Source of the DNA: Melioribacter roseus
GTDB lineage: Bacteria; Bacteroidota; Ignavibacteria; Ignavibacteriales; Melioribacteraceae
Direction of reading: 5' to 3'
DNA: 64,000 bases
NCBI GenBank assembly: GCA_020724265.1
Contig: DYHH01000020.1
Span: 1 to 64,000 of the forward strand
The notes beneath the pieces were generated by a model. That model made no database searches, was not told the DNA's origin, and saw only the letters and a list, made by a program, of their open reading frames with translations. Shown piece after piece: positions 54,959 to 63,800 of this stretch (position 1 is the stretch's first letter; every line of letters starts with the position of its first letter). The position numbers were made by a program, and so were the translations under genes.

Positions 54959-55048
54959 ATTATATTATTAGGCTCTTTTAAGTTGAATTGCCAATTGAAG
55001 AATCTGGTCAATCATTCAAACCAAGAACCAAATTAAATCATCTATTTG

Positions 55049-55123
55049 TGGGTTCTATAGGATTCGAACCTATGACCTTCTGCACGTCAAGCAGACGCTC
55101 TAACCAAACTGAGCTAAGAACCC
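55049..55123 (-). tRNA. tRNA-Val (anticodon GAC)
   Basis: 75 bases fold as a cloverleaf: seven-pair acceptor stem GGGTTCT/AGAACCC, D arm GCTC...GAGC, anticodon arm TCTGC-TTGACGT-GCAGA with GAC at 34-36, variable loop AGGTC, T arm ATAGG-TTCGAAT-CCTAT, discriminator A. No encoded CCA. It is second in a two-tRNA operon. Confidence 0.93.
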
Positions 55124-55188
55124 GGGAATAACAAGGAAAAAGTATAAAGGCGAAAGTTCAAAGGGAAATTACTTTTGCCTTGTATTAG

Positions 55189-55274
55189 TACCGAGGGCCG
55201 GAGTCGAACCGGCACGGGCGCAAGCGCCCACAGGATTTTAAGTCCTGTGCGTCTACCAATTCCGCCACCCCGGC
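55189..55274 (-). tRNA. tRNA-Leu (anticodon TAA)
   Basis: 86 bases with the long variable arm of class II tRNAs (GGGCGCTTGCGCCC). Acceptor stem GCCGGGG/CCTCGGT with two G-U pairs and discriminator A; anticodon arm CAGGA-CTTAAAA-TCCTG with TAA at 34-36; T loop TTCGACT. No encoded CCA. It is first in the operon, about 53 bases from the predicted transcription start. Confidence 0.95.
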
Positions 55275-55333
55275 AAAAGTGATATTAATTACAAAATTTT
55301 ACAGAACAACATTTTTTGTAAACAAACGAGTTA

Positions 55334-55364
55334 CAAATATAGATGTTTAAGGCTATTTTATCAA
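55334..55364 (-). promoter_or_regulatory. Bacteroidota-type promoter for the tRNA-Leu/tRNA-Val operon
   Basis: On the minus strand TATATTTG (55334-55341) fits -7 TAnnTTTG exactly, with TTG 20 bases upstream (55362-55364). Transcription would begin near 55327. The gap from the carB stop (55470) to here holds only AT-rich sequence and a weak short hairpin at the carB stop. Confidence 0.65.
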
Positions 55365-55469
55365 CAAAATTTAATTCTAAATTTAGCGAATCAACGTATT
55401 TAGCGGATTTACTTAAATTCCTTCATGTGGGCATAAATATAGAAACTACAACTTAAATTAGATTTTTTT

Positions 55470-58400
55470 CTAAATGCTTTCGAGTTCTGAATTTGGACTT
55501 CTGATTTCTGTATATTCCTCCCAACTTTTTACTTGAAGAAAATCATCGTCATATTTTTCAAGAGCTTCCGCAAGTCTCATTGCTAACTGTCTATTTGTTA
55601 TCAATGGAATTTTATAATCAACTGCCAATCTTCGTACCATGTAATCATTTGTAAGTTCATCTTCTTGAAAACTTTTCGGAATGTTTATAACAAGATCAAC
55701 GCCTTTTGATTTTATTAAATCAATAACATTAGGTTTCTTCTTCTGTGAAGGCCAGTTTACTTTTTCGACTGTTATATTATTGTTTATCATAAATTTTGCC
55801 GTACCGGGTGTAGCATAAAATTTAATTCCAAGTTTCGTAAGTATTCTTGAAGTTTCCAATAACTCTGCTTTTGATTCAATTGTACCTGAAGAAATGAGTA
55901 CCGACTTAATAGGAAATTTGTATCCTACTGAGATTAAAGCTTTCAAAAATGCCTCGTTAAAATCATCACCGAAACATGCGACTTCCCCGGTTGAAGCCAT
56001 TTCAACTCCCGTAGTCGGGTCAGCTCCTTCAAGCCTAGTAAAAGAAAATTCCGGTGCTTTAACAGCAACATAATCATATTCAAATAATGATGTCTCGCTA
56101 GTATCAAACGGTTTATCAAGAATTATTTTCACAGCTGTTTCGATAAAATTATCTTTAATTGTTTTTGATACAAAAGGAAAACTTCGGGATGCTCGCAGAT
56201 TACATTCAATCACTTTTACGTTATTTTGTTTTGCAATAAATTGAATATTGAATGGACCGTTAATAGACAAAGCTTCCGCAATTTTTTCTGATGTCTTTTT
56301 AATCTGTCTTATAGTTTCCAAGTAAGTTCTTTGCGGAGGCAGTACTAATGTTGCATCACCCGAATGAACTCCGGCATTTTCAACATGTTCCGAAATTGCA
56401 TACTTAACAATTTTTCCATTGCTTGCTACACCATCAAATTCAAGTTCTTTCGCATTTTCTAAAAACTTGCTAATAACAGTCGGGAATTCTTTTGATAATT
56501 CAACAGCTTTTTGAAGAAATGTAATTAATTCTTGATCATTGGATGCGACGCCCATAGCGGCTCCGCTTAAAACGTAAGACGGTCGAACAAGTACCGGATA
56601 ACCAATTGAATTTGCAAACCTAAGTGCTTCTTCAACAGTTGATAGGACACTCCATTCCGGTTGCTCGATATTTAATTTGTCAAGTAAGGAAGAAAATTTA
56701 CTTCTGTTTTCTGCAAGATCAATTTTGTCCGGAGATGTACCTAAAATCGTTATTCCCCGTTTATTTAATGGCACTGCCAAATTATTTGGAACTTGTCCCC
56801 CCATAGATATAATTACACCGCGTGCATTTAATTTTCGGTAGATTTCTTCAACAGTTTCGAGAGTAAGTTCTTCAAAAAAGAGAAAATCAAACTCATCGTA
56901 ATCCGTACTAACTGTCTCCGGATTACAATTAATCATAACTGATTTTTCACCATACTTTCTTAAGAATCTACCGGCATTGACACAACACCAATCAAATTCA
57001 ACCGAACTTCCAATTCGATAAGGTCCGGAACCAAGAATTATAATAGGATTTAGTTTATCATCTTTACTTAGATCATCATGAGAGGCATTGTAAGTCAAGT
57101 ACAAATAATTAGTCTTAGCCGGATACTCAGCGGCTAAAGTATCAATCTGCAAAGCAGATGGATGAATATTTTCATAAACCCTTATCTGTCTAATATCCTC
57201 TTCGTTTTTATTAATTGCTTTTGCAATTTGAAGGTCGGAGAAACCTAACTTTTTGGCATGAAGCAGTGAATCTTTAGTAACACGCTGGTCAATTTCAAGT
57301 AATCTTTTGTGATTAACTATATTTTTAATCTTATGAAGAAACCACTTATTAATATTAGTCAATTCATGAATTTGTTCGACGGAGTAACCGTTTTCAAACG
57401 CTTGGGCAATAACAAATAAACGTTCTTCACCCGGCTCTTTTAAGAATAGTTCAATATCATCAAATTGAAATTTTTTATCATTGCAAACCACACCATTAGC
57501 ACCAATATCCAACATACGAACGGCTTTCTGCAGTGCCTCTTCAAATTTTCTTCCGATAGCCATAACTTCGCCGACCGATTTCATCGAAGAACCGATACGT
57601 TTTGATACATTTCGGAATTTTTTCAAATCCCATCTTGGAATTTTAATTACACAGTAATCAAGTGCAGGTTCAAAGAAAGCGGGTGTAGTTTTGGTTACGT
57701 TATTTTTTAACTCATACAATCCATAACCGATTGCCAATTTAGCAGCAACAAACGCCAATGGATAACCGGTTGCTTTAGATGCAAGTGCCGAACTACGCGA
57801 TAATCTTGCATTAACTTCAATTACCCGATAATCATCCGAATTTTTATCAAGTGCGTATTGAATGTTGCATTCACCAATAATTCCGAAATGACGAATTACT
57901 TTAATGGCTATTTCACGTAACTTATGATATTCATGGTTGGTTAAGGTTTGACTTGGTGCAACGACAATGCTTTCACCCGTATGAATTCCCATCGGGTCAA
58001 AATTTTCCATATTACATACAGTAATACAATTATCATATTTATCTCTAACAACTTCGTATTCAATTTCTTTCCAACCTTCGAGATATTCTTCAACTAATAT
58101 TTGAGAAGTATAAGAGAGGGCTTTGGATGCTAATTTTTCCACTTCATTTTTGTTTCTACATACACCTGAACCTAAACCGCCTAAAGCAAATGCAATTCTT
58201 ATTAATACAGGAAAACCTAACTCCTCACTGGTTTTTATTGCATCTTGAATCGAGGTCACAGCTTTACTTTTTGCTACTTTTACATTTATCGAATCAAGAT
58301 TTTTTTTGAATTTTTCGCGGTCTTCAGTATCAATTACAGTTTTGATCGGACTGCCGAGGATTTTGACATTATATTTATTAAGAATACCTTTTTCATGAAG

Positions 58401-58697
58401 TTCCATTCCGCAGTTAAGTGCAGTTTGTCCGCCGAAGCTGATTAAAATTGCATCGGGTTTTTCTTTTTGAATAATTTTTGTAACAAACTCAACATTTACA
58501 GGAAGTAAATAAACTTTGTCTGCTAAGTATTCTGAAGTTTGAATAGTTGCAATATTCGGATTAATTAATACCGTGTAAATACCCTCTTCTTTAAGGGCTT
58601 TAATAGCTTGACTTCCGGAATAATCGAACTCTCCGGCTTCACCGATTTTCAGTGCGGAACTTCCGAGTATTAATATTTTTTTTGGTTTGTTTGTCAT
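55470..58697 (-). CDS. carB: Carbamoyl-phosphate synthase large subunit
   Basis: 1075 residues of two homologous ATP-grasp halves: residues 1-400 (carboxyphosphate site; PNIATIQTS, GSPIKTVIDTEDR), oligomerisation domain, 550-935 (carbamate site; SGPYRIGSSVEFDW, INCNPETVSTDYD), and a C-terminal allosteric domain (from about 936, GVDLVINIPKS). All normal. Feeds pyrimidine and arginine synthesis. Start ATG, 87 bases after the carA stop. No strong Shine-Dalgarno. Confidence 0.97.
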   Translation of the reverse strand: MTNKPKKILILGSSALKIGEAGEFDYSGSQAIKALKEEGIYTVLINPNIATIQTSEYLADKVYLLPVNVEFVTKIIQKEKPDAILISFGGQTALNCGMELHEKGILNKYNVKILGSPIKTVIDTEDREKFKKNLDSINVKVAKSKAVTSIQDAIKTSEELGFPVLIRIAFALGGLGSGVCRNKNEVEKLASKALSYTSQILVEEYLEGWKEIEYEVVRDKYDNCITVCNMENFDPMGIHTGESIVVAPSQTLTNHEYHKLREIAIKVIRHFGIIGECNIQYALDKNSDDYRVIEVNARLSRSSALASKATGYPLAFVAAKLAIGYGLYELKNNVTKTTPAFFEPALDYCVIKIPRWDLKKFRNVSKRIGSSMKSVGEVMAIGRKFEEALQKAVRMLDIGANGVVCNDKKFQFDDIELFLKEPGEERLFVIAQAFENGYSVEQIHELTNINKWFLHKIKNIVNHKRLLEIDQRVTKDSLLHAKKLGFSDLQIAKAINKNEEDIRQIRVYENIHPSALQIDTLAAEYPAKTNYLYLTYNASHDDLSKDDKLNPIIILGSGPYRIGSSVEFDWCCVNAGRFLRKYGEKSVMINCNPETVSTDYDEFDFLFFEELTLETVEEIYRKLNARGVIISMGGQVPNNLAVPLNKRGITILGTSPDKIDLAENRSKFSSLLDKLNIEQPEWSVLSTVEEALRFANSIGYPVLVRPSYVLSGAAMGVASNDQELITFLQKAVELSKEFPTVISKFLENAKELEFDGVASNGKIVKYAISEHVENAGVHSGDATLVLPPQRTYLETIRQIKKTSEKIAEALSINGPFNIQFIAKQNNVKVIECNLRASRSFPFVSKTIKDNFIETAVKIILDKPFDTSETSLFEYDYVAVKAPEFSFTRLEGADPTTGVEMASTGEVACFGDDFNEAFLKALISVGYKFPIKSVLISSGTIESKAELLETSRILTKLGIKFYATPGTAKFMINNNITVEKVNWPSQKKKPNVIDLIKSKGVDLVINIPKSFQEDELTNDYMVRRLAVDYKIPLITNRQLAMRLAEALEKYDDDFLQVKSWEEYTEIRSPNSELESI

Positions 58698-58740
58698 TTA
58701 TTTTTCTTTGCTCTTTTGCGCATTTGCAGTAGTTAATGAA

Positions 58741-58775
58741 AAACAACCGTAGAGACGCCAAGACACTTAGTTGAT
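58741..58775. repeat. Dispersed repeat core in the carA-carB gap
   Basis: The 87-base gap contains, on the minus strand, CTAAGTGTCTTGGCGTC and CTACGGTTGTTTTTC. These match the general form (cttNgtgtct...ggtt) of a similar segment near 63.97 kb and part of the terminator near 5.74 kb. Such words occur widely between genes of this bacterial group (memory). No frame. Confidence 0.35.
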
Positions 58776-58784
58776 TTTTTATAC

Positions 58785-59837
58785 TTATTTTATCTTACTC
58801 AAGAACTCATCAAAAATAAATTCGGTATCCACCGGACCTGGTGCAGCTTCCGGATGAAATTGTACCGACATTATCGGTAATTCTTTATGAATAATTCCTT
58901 CATTGGTTTTGTCATTTAGGTTTTCAAACCAAACATCCCATTCTTTTGGTAATGTCTGAGTATCAACTGCAAAGCCGTGATTTTGTGAAGTTACAAAACA
59001 CCGATTGTTTTTTTTATTAATAACAGGTTGATTCTGACTTCGATGACCATATTTCATTTTATAAGTTTTTGCTCCGGCTGCAAGTGAAACAATTTGATGC
59101 CCCATACAAATACCAAGTATAGGTTTTCCAAGAGTAATAATCTCTTTTGCTGTGTTGACAAGATCGTGATACATTTCCGGGTTACCCGGACCATTGCTAA
59201 ACAATACCGCATCAAAATCTGTTTGTTTATAATCATAATTCCATGGAACGCGTTTTACTTTATATCCTCTGCTAACAATATTTCTAACAATATTCTCTTT
59301 ACAACCGCAATCATAAAGAAGAATAGTTTTACCTTTTCCGTATTCCACAACATCTTTAGTTGCAACTTTTTCAAATAAATTAATTGTATCCGGGTTAAAG
59401 AAATCAATGGGATCGGTATCTAATTCAATTTTACCGAGCATTGTACCATTTTCTCGAATAAGCTTAGTTAGTTCTCTTGTATCAACTTCACACAAACCGG
59501 GTATGTTATATTTTTCCATCCATCTAGATAATGGATTGAAAGCATTCCAGTGGCTGAAATCATTAGAATAATCTGAGATTATCAATCCGCTTATTTTAAT
59601 TCCTATTGATTCGAAAAAAGTGGAATTAATTTCAATTTCTTTTTCAATTCCGTAATTACCAATTAATGGGAAAGTTAAAACTAAGATTTGTCCGGTGTAA
59701 GAAGGGTCTGTAAGAGTTTCGGGGTAACCAACCATACCGGTATTGAAAACGATCTCCCCTGCTGCCGATTTAGCCGCCCCAAATAATTTTCCTTGAATGG
59801 AAGTTCCGTTTTCAAAAACAAGTTTGGCTGTGTTTAT
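58785..59837 (-). CDS. carA: Carbamoyl-phosphate synthase small subunit with probable ATA start
   Basis: Glutamine amidotransferase subunit supplying ammonia to CarB. The catalytic Cys lies in GICMGHQIVSL, the His-Glu pair in QFHPEAAPGP. The frame's first ATG (59735) would begin at M-V-G-Y-P, losing the conserved N-terminus. The upstream sequence, in frame, reads I-N-T-A-K-L-V-F-E-N-G-T-S-I-Q-G...GEIVFNTG, exactly the usual CarA start, and a TGA blocks the frame four codons further up. No ATG, GTG or TTG lies in that stretch. ATA at 59835-59837 has GGAG seven bases ahead and gives 350 residues. A promoter is 30 bases upstream. A sequencing error is the main alternative. Confidence 0.9.
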   Translation of the reverse strand: MNTAKLVFENGTSIQGKLFGAAKSAAGEIVFNTGMVGYPETLTDPSYTGQILVLTFPLIGNYGIEKEIEINSTFFESIGIKISGLIISDYSNDFSHWNAFNPLSRWMEKYNIPGLCEVDTRELTKLIRENGTMLGKIELDTDPIDFFNPDTINLFEKVATKDVVEYGKGKTILLYDCGCKENIVRNIVSRGYKVKRVPWNYDYKQTDFDAVLFSNGPGNPEMYHDLVNTAKEIITLGKPILGICMGHQIVSLAAGAKTYKMKYGHRSQNQPVINKKNNRCFVTSQNHGFAVDTQTLPKEWDVWFENLNDKTNEGIIHKELPIMSVQFHPEAAPGPVDTEFIFDEFLSKIK

Positions 59838-59864
59838 TGAATTACTCCGTCAAAATTGTTGGCG

Positions 59865-59872
59865 CAAAGATA
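59865..59872 (-). promoter_or_regulatory. Candidate -7 box for carA
   Basis: Minus-strand TATCTTTG fits TAnnTTTG exactly. No TTG lies 20 bases upstream (only TTTC). Transcription would start near 59858, leaving a leader of about 20 bases that contains the GGAG site before the ATA codon. This supports the ATA start because no longer leader remains. Confidence 0.4.
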
Positions 59873-59955
59873 GGTAAATTAAGAATAAAGTGGAAAGAAG
59901 AAATTATTTATATGAAAAGAAAAATTGCAACTAAAACAGCCGTTAATTCCATCAA

Positions 59956-61797
59956 TTAATACACTGCTACGTTAGCACTTAATTCGTTACTCTCAATTGG
60001 AAGTAATTTTAACAACTTCATTTGTTCTTTCATCGTTTTAAATTCTTCTTCCAGTACAAGTAGATCATGCATAATTGTTCTATTTATTTTCAATAAATCC
60101 GAAGAGAATAAATTTTTATAGTACTCTATTCCATCAGATATATTTTTTTGAAATGTGTCAAAATATTTTAATTTACCGATAGAAGAATTATCTTCAACTT
60201 CTTTGATTTCCTCCTTCAAATAGTTGAGATAAAGTTTCATTTCTTTAATAAACATATTAGGGCGATCTTTTCTGCTAATGAGATTTAATCTGCCATATAT
60301 GTGGTCTATCATTTCTTTCAACGACACAATTTTAGAAAAATAAGCTAAGTTTGGGCCCGGACAAATTAACACACCATCACCGTCAGTTTTTTCCGCTGCA
60401 TCATTCATTTTAAGAACCGAAGTTGCTAATCCAACACAAAGACATGCTTTATCAATAATCTTTTTGTACTGTGAATCAAAATTAGTTTTGTCTAGATTTT
60501 GAGACTTAAGTTGATCAATCTTTTTTGTTTGATAAGTTATTGATGCAGTGCAAATTGCTTTTTCGCTAAACTCGGTGTTTGATTGTAAATATTTTTTGGG
60601 GCAAGGACTTCCGGGTTTTCCGTTAAGAGCATTTTCTAATTTTTCGATATCTTTTGAATTTCCTCTTATGCTGTTAAAAGGAACTCCAAGCGGAGATATT
60701 CTGCTTAAATAAAGATCCTCTTCGGTTGCATTAGTTAATAGCGATAAAGTATTTTGATCGACATTTGTTGCTTCCGGAACAAGAAGAAAAGGTGTTCCCC
60801 ACCCAACGGAATCAACTTGATAATATTCGAGAAGAAATTTTTGCTCGTCAAAAGTACCAACGCCGCCTTGTGCGGTAATTTTAATATCGCGCGGTAGATC
60901 ATTTGCTAATCTATTCTTTTTCTTAAGTGCATCTATATAAATTTCATGGGTTGTATTAATCAACAATTCACGGTTGGTTTTAAATTCTTCGAGAATAGGT
61001 CCCAGCAAATAGCCATCTGTTGCGAAAGCATGTCCGCCGCAATTAAGTCCCGATTCAATCCTGTATTCTGAGATCCATATACCCTTTTTTGCCAGGTATT
61101 TACCTTGAATTATTGCCGAACGATAATCACTTACTTTTAGAATTATTTTCTTATTCAGTTCGCCATTTTCATTTGGGAAAAAGTCTTCAAATTCTTCGAA
61201 GTAACTATAAAGCCTTGGGTTCATACCGGCGGATAAAACAATGGAAGATTTCAATTTACTGTTGGCAAAGCCACGCAACGAAGCATGTGCATCATTATAA
61301 ATTACCGGTAACTGTAAATCTCTATTGTAATTAGGTTTATCAACTTTGGTCATAATGTTGACGTCAATATTCCCGGGCTTAACCTTAAGAAGAACCCACT
61401 CCTTTATTACCTCCAAGGCGTTATTCTCTAATGCTTCATTGTACTTAATTTTCAGATCGGAATCATCGGGCAACAATTCAATATATTTTGCAAAATCACT
61501 ATGTTCTTTCCCATATGAATTTTTAAGTTTCTCAAAGTTATCTTGTACAATATCATCAACTAAATTAAGATAAGCAGTAATTCGTTTGGCACGGTAATCT
61601 TCTTCTTTTGTTGATATCGGTTCGTATTCAACATCAAAGTTTTTGCAATGGTGTTTTCTCATTTTTTCAATAAGATCATCATCAACAATTGAAATGACTG
61701 AATCAATACCAAAATGAGCAACTTTAATCGGTGTATCTATTGAGAAACCGAGACCCATTACAGGTATATGAAATTTATGTATTGGCTTGTTAATCAT
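59956..61797 (-). CDS. Uncharacterised 613-residue protein, possibly a TIM-barrel flavoprotein
   Basis: I do not recognise a named family. It begins HKFHIPVMGLGFSIDTPIKVAHFGIDSVISIVDD, similar to the entry of nitronate monooxygenase and other FMN barrels, and later has ITAQGGVGTFDEQKFLLEYYQVDSVGWGTPFLLVPE, which matches the barrel's Gly-rich phosphate-binding region. Residues about 230-285 add SEYRIESGLNCGGHAFATDG. The C-terminal third holds Cys residues (GSPCPKKY, KAICTAS, KACLCVGL, LICPGP) that could bind an iron-sulfur cluster, then helices. No signal peptide. Start ATG, divergent from crcB with an operator-like sequence between. Confidence 0.75.
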   Translation of the reverse strand: MINKPIHKFHIPVMGLGFSIDTPIKVAHFGIDSVISIVDDDLIEKMRKHHCKNFDVEYEPISTKEEDYRAKRITAYLNLVDDIVQDNFEKLKNSYGKEHSDFAKYIELLPDDSDLKIKYNEALENNALEVIKEWVLLKVKPGNIDVNIMTKVDKPNYNRDLQLPVIYNDAHASLRGFANSKLKSSIVLSAGMNPRLYSYFEEFEDFFPNENGELNKKIILKVSDYRSAIIQGKYLAKKGIWISEYRIESGLNCGGHAFATDGYLLGPILEEFKTNRELLINTTHEIYIDALKKKNRLANDLPRDIKITAQGGVGTFDEQKFLLEYYQVDSVGWGTPFLLVPEATNVDQNTLSLLTNATEEDLYLSRISPLGVPFNSIRGNSKDIEKLENALNGKPGSPCPKKYLQSNTEFSEKAICTASITYQTKKIDQLKSQNLDKTNFDSQYKKIIDKACLCVGLATSVLKMNDAAEKTDGDGVLICPGPNLAYFSKIVSLKEMIDHIYGRLNLISRKDRPNMFIKEMKLYLNYLKEEIKEVEDNSSIGKLKYFDTFQKNISDGIEYYKNLFSSDLLKINRTIMHDLLVLEEEFKTMKEQMKLLKLLPIESNELSANVAVY

Positions 61798-61875
61798 AAT
61801 ATTACTTGCGTATTTTTTGTGAGGCGAAATATTGAGGTAAAGTTAAGAATTAAAATCTTTCTTGCTTCTTTGAGA

Positions 61876-61905
61876 ATGTAAAAGAAATGTAAAAGATTTT
61901 TACAT
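61876..61905. promoter_or_regulatory. Operator candidate with three half-sites
   Basis: ATGTAAAAG occurs at 61876-61884 and 61887-61895, exactly 11 bases apart (one helical turn), and the second copy forms a perfect palindrome with TTTTACAT (61898-61905), around a GAT centre. The arrangement looks like a site for a dimeric regulator with a flanking half-site. It lies in the 226-base gap between the unknown flavoprotein-like gene and crcB. The rest of the gap is AT-rich with no riboswitch. Confidence 0.45.
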
Positions 61906-62023
61906 ATTGATTTGAGTAGATTTAAGCTATATAAAAATAATGTGAATTAGAATTACACTTTTTGTTAAATTTCATCAGACTTAAAAAGTTTTTTTAAGAG
62001 TATCACCAATTAGGAAATTAAAA

Positions 62024-62392
62024 TTGATTAATCTGTTTATTGTTTTTATCGGTGCCGGTATCGGCGGGAGTTTGAGATATTTAATTTCGGATTTTGCTGC
62101 GAAAAATTTTTCAGTTTATTTCCCATTCGGGACATTGATTGTGAATTTAATCGGCAGTCTAATACTTGGTTTTATGATATTCGGATTTGATGAGAAAGGA
62201 TTAATAAATGATAAAATAAAACTCTTTATAGGAATAGGTTTTTGCGGCGGTTTAACAACCTTTTCAACTTTTTCGTACGAGACTTTTTATTTACTTAAAA
62301 ATACCCAATTTCTTCTTGCAACACTTAATATCACATTGAATGTACTAACTACAATATTAGGCATTTATTTAGCTTACATAGCTGTGAGATAA
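62024..62392 (+). CDS. crcB: Fluoride channel CrcB/Fluc
   Basis: 122-residue four-helix fluoride exporter, working as an antiparallel dimer. The GAGIGGSLRYL start, GTLIVNLIGSLILG and the sodium-site GFCGGLTTFSTF are all seen. The start is TTG (62024-62026), eight bases after AGGA. There is no sequence resembling the fluoride riboswitch consensus upstream. The gene pairs with the DUF190 gene. Confidence 0.95.
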   Translation: MINLFIVFIGAGIGGSLRYLISDFAAKNFSVYFPFGTLIVNLIGSLILGFMIFGFDEKGLINDKIKLFIGIGFCGGLTTFSTFSYETFYLLKNTQFLLATLNITLNVLTTILGIYLAYIAVR

Positions 62393-62394
62393 AA

Positions 62395-62742
62395 ATGAAA
62401 ACAAATTCAAAAGCAAAATTGTTGAGAATATTTGTAGGCGAAACCGATAAACACGGACATGTCGGTTTGTATGAAAAGATTGTTGTTGAAGCTCGTCAGA
62501 ATAATCTTGCCGGTGCCACAGTTTATAAAGGAATAATGGGTTTCGGAAGCAACAGCCGGATTCATACTGCAAAAGTTTTGCGAATATCCGAAGACCTACC
62601 TTTAGTAATTGAAATTGTTGATAGTGAAGAAAAAATCAATTCGTTTATCCCGGTTGTCGAAAAAATATTCGAGGAGTCTAATGCGGGCGGTTTAATCACA
62701 ATTGAAGCTGCCGAAATTATTAAGTACACTTCAACAAAATAA
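62395..62742 (+). CDS. DUF190-family protein
   Basis: 115 residues with the DUF190 layout: LLRIFVGETDKHGHVGLYEKIV, ARQNNLAGATVYKGIMGFG and LPLVIEIVDSEEKI. Such proteins form a small ferredoxin-like (PII-like) trimer and are often next to crcB; function unknown, maybe a fluoride-linked regulator. The ATG lies two bases after the crcB stop. Confidence 0.9.
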   Translation: MKTNSKAKLLRIFVGETDKHGHVGLYEKIVVEARQNNLAGATVYKGIMGFGSNSRIHTAKVLRISEDLPLVIEIVDSEEKINSFIPVVEKIFEESNAGGLITIEAAEIIKYTSTK

Positions 62743-62749
62743 TGTTTTT

Positions 62750-63517
62750 ATGAGAATTACAATTCTTTTCATTACTCTATTACTTTCTAATTTATCTTTT
62801 GCACAAAACAAATATGATTTAGATCAATTTATTAACGAAGGTGTCGATTATTATTTTGCTCCTTTCAAATGGACAAGCAAAGATTTACTTTATTTAGGTT
62901 TGACAGTCGGGGCTACATATTCTGCAATGCAATTTGATAACGACTTCAAGGAATTTACTCAAAGAAATCGAAAAGAATACTCTTCGTTGTCGATTTTAGC
63001 GGGGAGATATTATGGTGAACCTTTGACTCCAATTGTTTTAAGCACATTATTTATTGTTAATGGAAACTCAAATGCTAGTGCTTACCAAAAGAAATTGGGG
63101 TTTGAAATTATTCAATCAACTTTTTATGCGTTTGCAACGACACAACTGATCAAAATTGTTTTAGGAAGAGAAAGACCTGAATTTACCGATGACAACATGA
63201 GTTTTAACGGCTTTACTTTATTTGACAATGATTATTTTTCATTACCATCTGCGCATACAGCGATAGCCTTTGCTTTATCTACTGTGCTATCTCAAAATAG
63301 TAAGTCAGATGTTTTGAAAGCAGCAAGTTATTTGCCTGCATTAGTTACAAGTTATTCGCGTATATATGAAAACCGGCATTGGTTTTCCGATGTTGTGCTT
63401 GGCGGGATTATCGGTTTTGTAACAGCAAAATATTTTGTTAATGTACATGAAGAAAACGATATGTTGAAAGATGAGTCCCCGCAACCGCTATTTTCCATAT
63501 CAATTCCTATCAGATAA
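62750..63517 (+). CDS. Membrane-associated PAP2-family phosphatase
   Basis: A signal peptide (LFITLLLSNLSFA, first 19 residues), then a PAP2 domain with the three motifs: K-x-x-x-x-x-x-RP (KIVLGRERP), PSAH and S-R-x5-H-x3-D (SRIYENRHWFSD). The family dephosphorylates lipid pyrophosphates or phosphatidic acid outside the cytoplasm. Because there is no run of strong membrane helices before the motifs, it is probably outer-membrane or periplasmic. 255 residues. I start at ATG 62750-62752, eight bases after the DUF190 stop; the upstream frame extends into that gene. Confidence 0.87.
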   Translation: MRITILFITLLLSNLSFAQNKYDLDQFINEGVDYYFAPFKWTSKDLLYLGLTVGATYSAMQFDNDFKEFTQRNRKEYSSLSILAGRYYGEPLTPIVLSTLFIVNGNSNASAYQKKLGFEIIQSTFYAFATTQLIKIVLGRERPEFTDDNMSFNGFTLFDNDYFSLPSAHTAIAFALSTVLSQNSKSDVLKAASYLPALVTSYSRIYENRHWFSDVVLGGIIGFVTAKYFVNVHEENDMLKDESPQPLFSISIPIR

Positions 63518-63676
63518 GTAGTATAAAACAATTTTACACCTTCGGGGTTGTGAGTATTCTTGATTACGAGTTAAGTTAGAATAATACCACCCCTTCGGGG
63601 TTTTAAGATTATTGGATTACAAGTTATGTTAAAATAATATCACCGCTTCGCGATTTTTTACCGGTTATGGTAACGT
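63518..63676 (+). repeat. Three 53-bp tandem repeats carrying TTCG-loop hairpins
   Basis: Three copies, offset by exactly 53 bases (cttcg cores at 63540, 63593 and 63646), begin directly after the PAP2 stop. The middle copy has a CCCC-TTCG-GGGG hairpin followed by TTTT; the third has CGC-TTCG-CG and a T-run. Copies 1 and 2 share the second half (ggattacNag end) best; the third diverges after its hairpin. The hairpins could terminate PAP2 transcription. No coding frame. Confidence 0.7.
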
Positions 63677-63800
63677 GAATATAATTTCATCAATTCACGG
63701 TTTTACAATTAGGAATAACTAGAGTAATTGAAAGAGTACCTTCTCTAAATTTATTCTTATGGAAATTATTGATACTTTTTTATTCATAAATTATGTTAGA

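Noticed and set aside
52990-55048. T-box riboswitch before thrS or pheS
   Set aside because: No T-box word (TGGNACCGCG) or specifier stem seen; the leaders are too short.
61798-62023. Fluoride riboswitch expected before crcB
   Set aside because: No GGCGAUG-like start or conserved loop of the motif is present in the gap; only AT-rich DNA and the palindrome.
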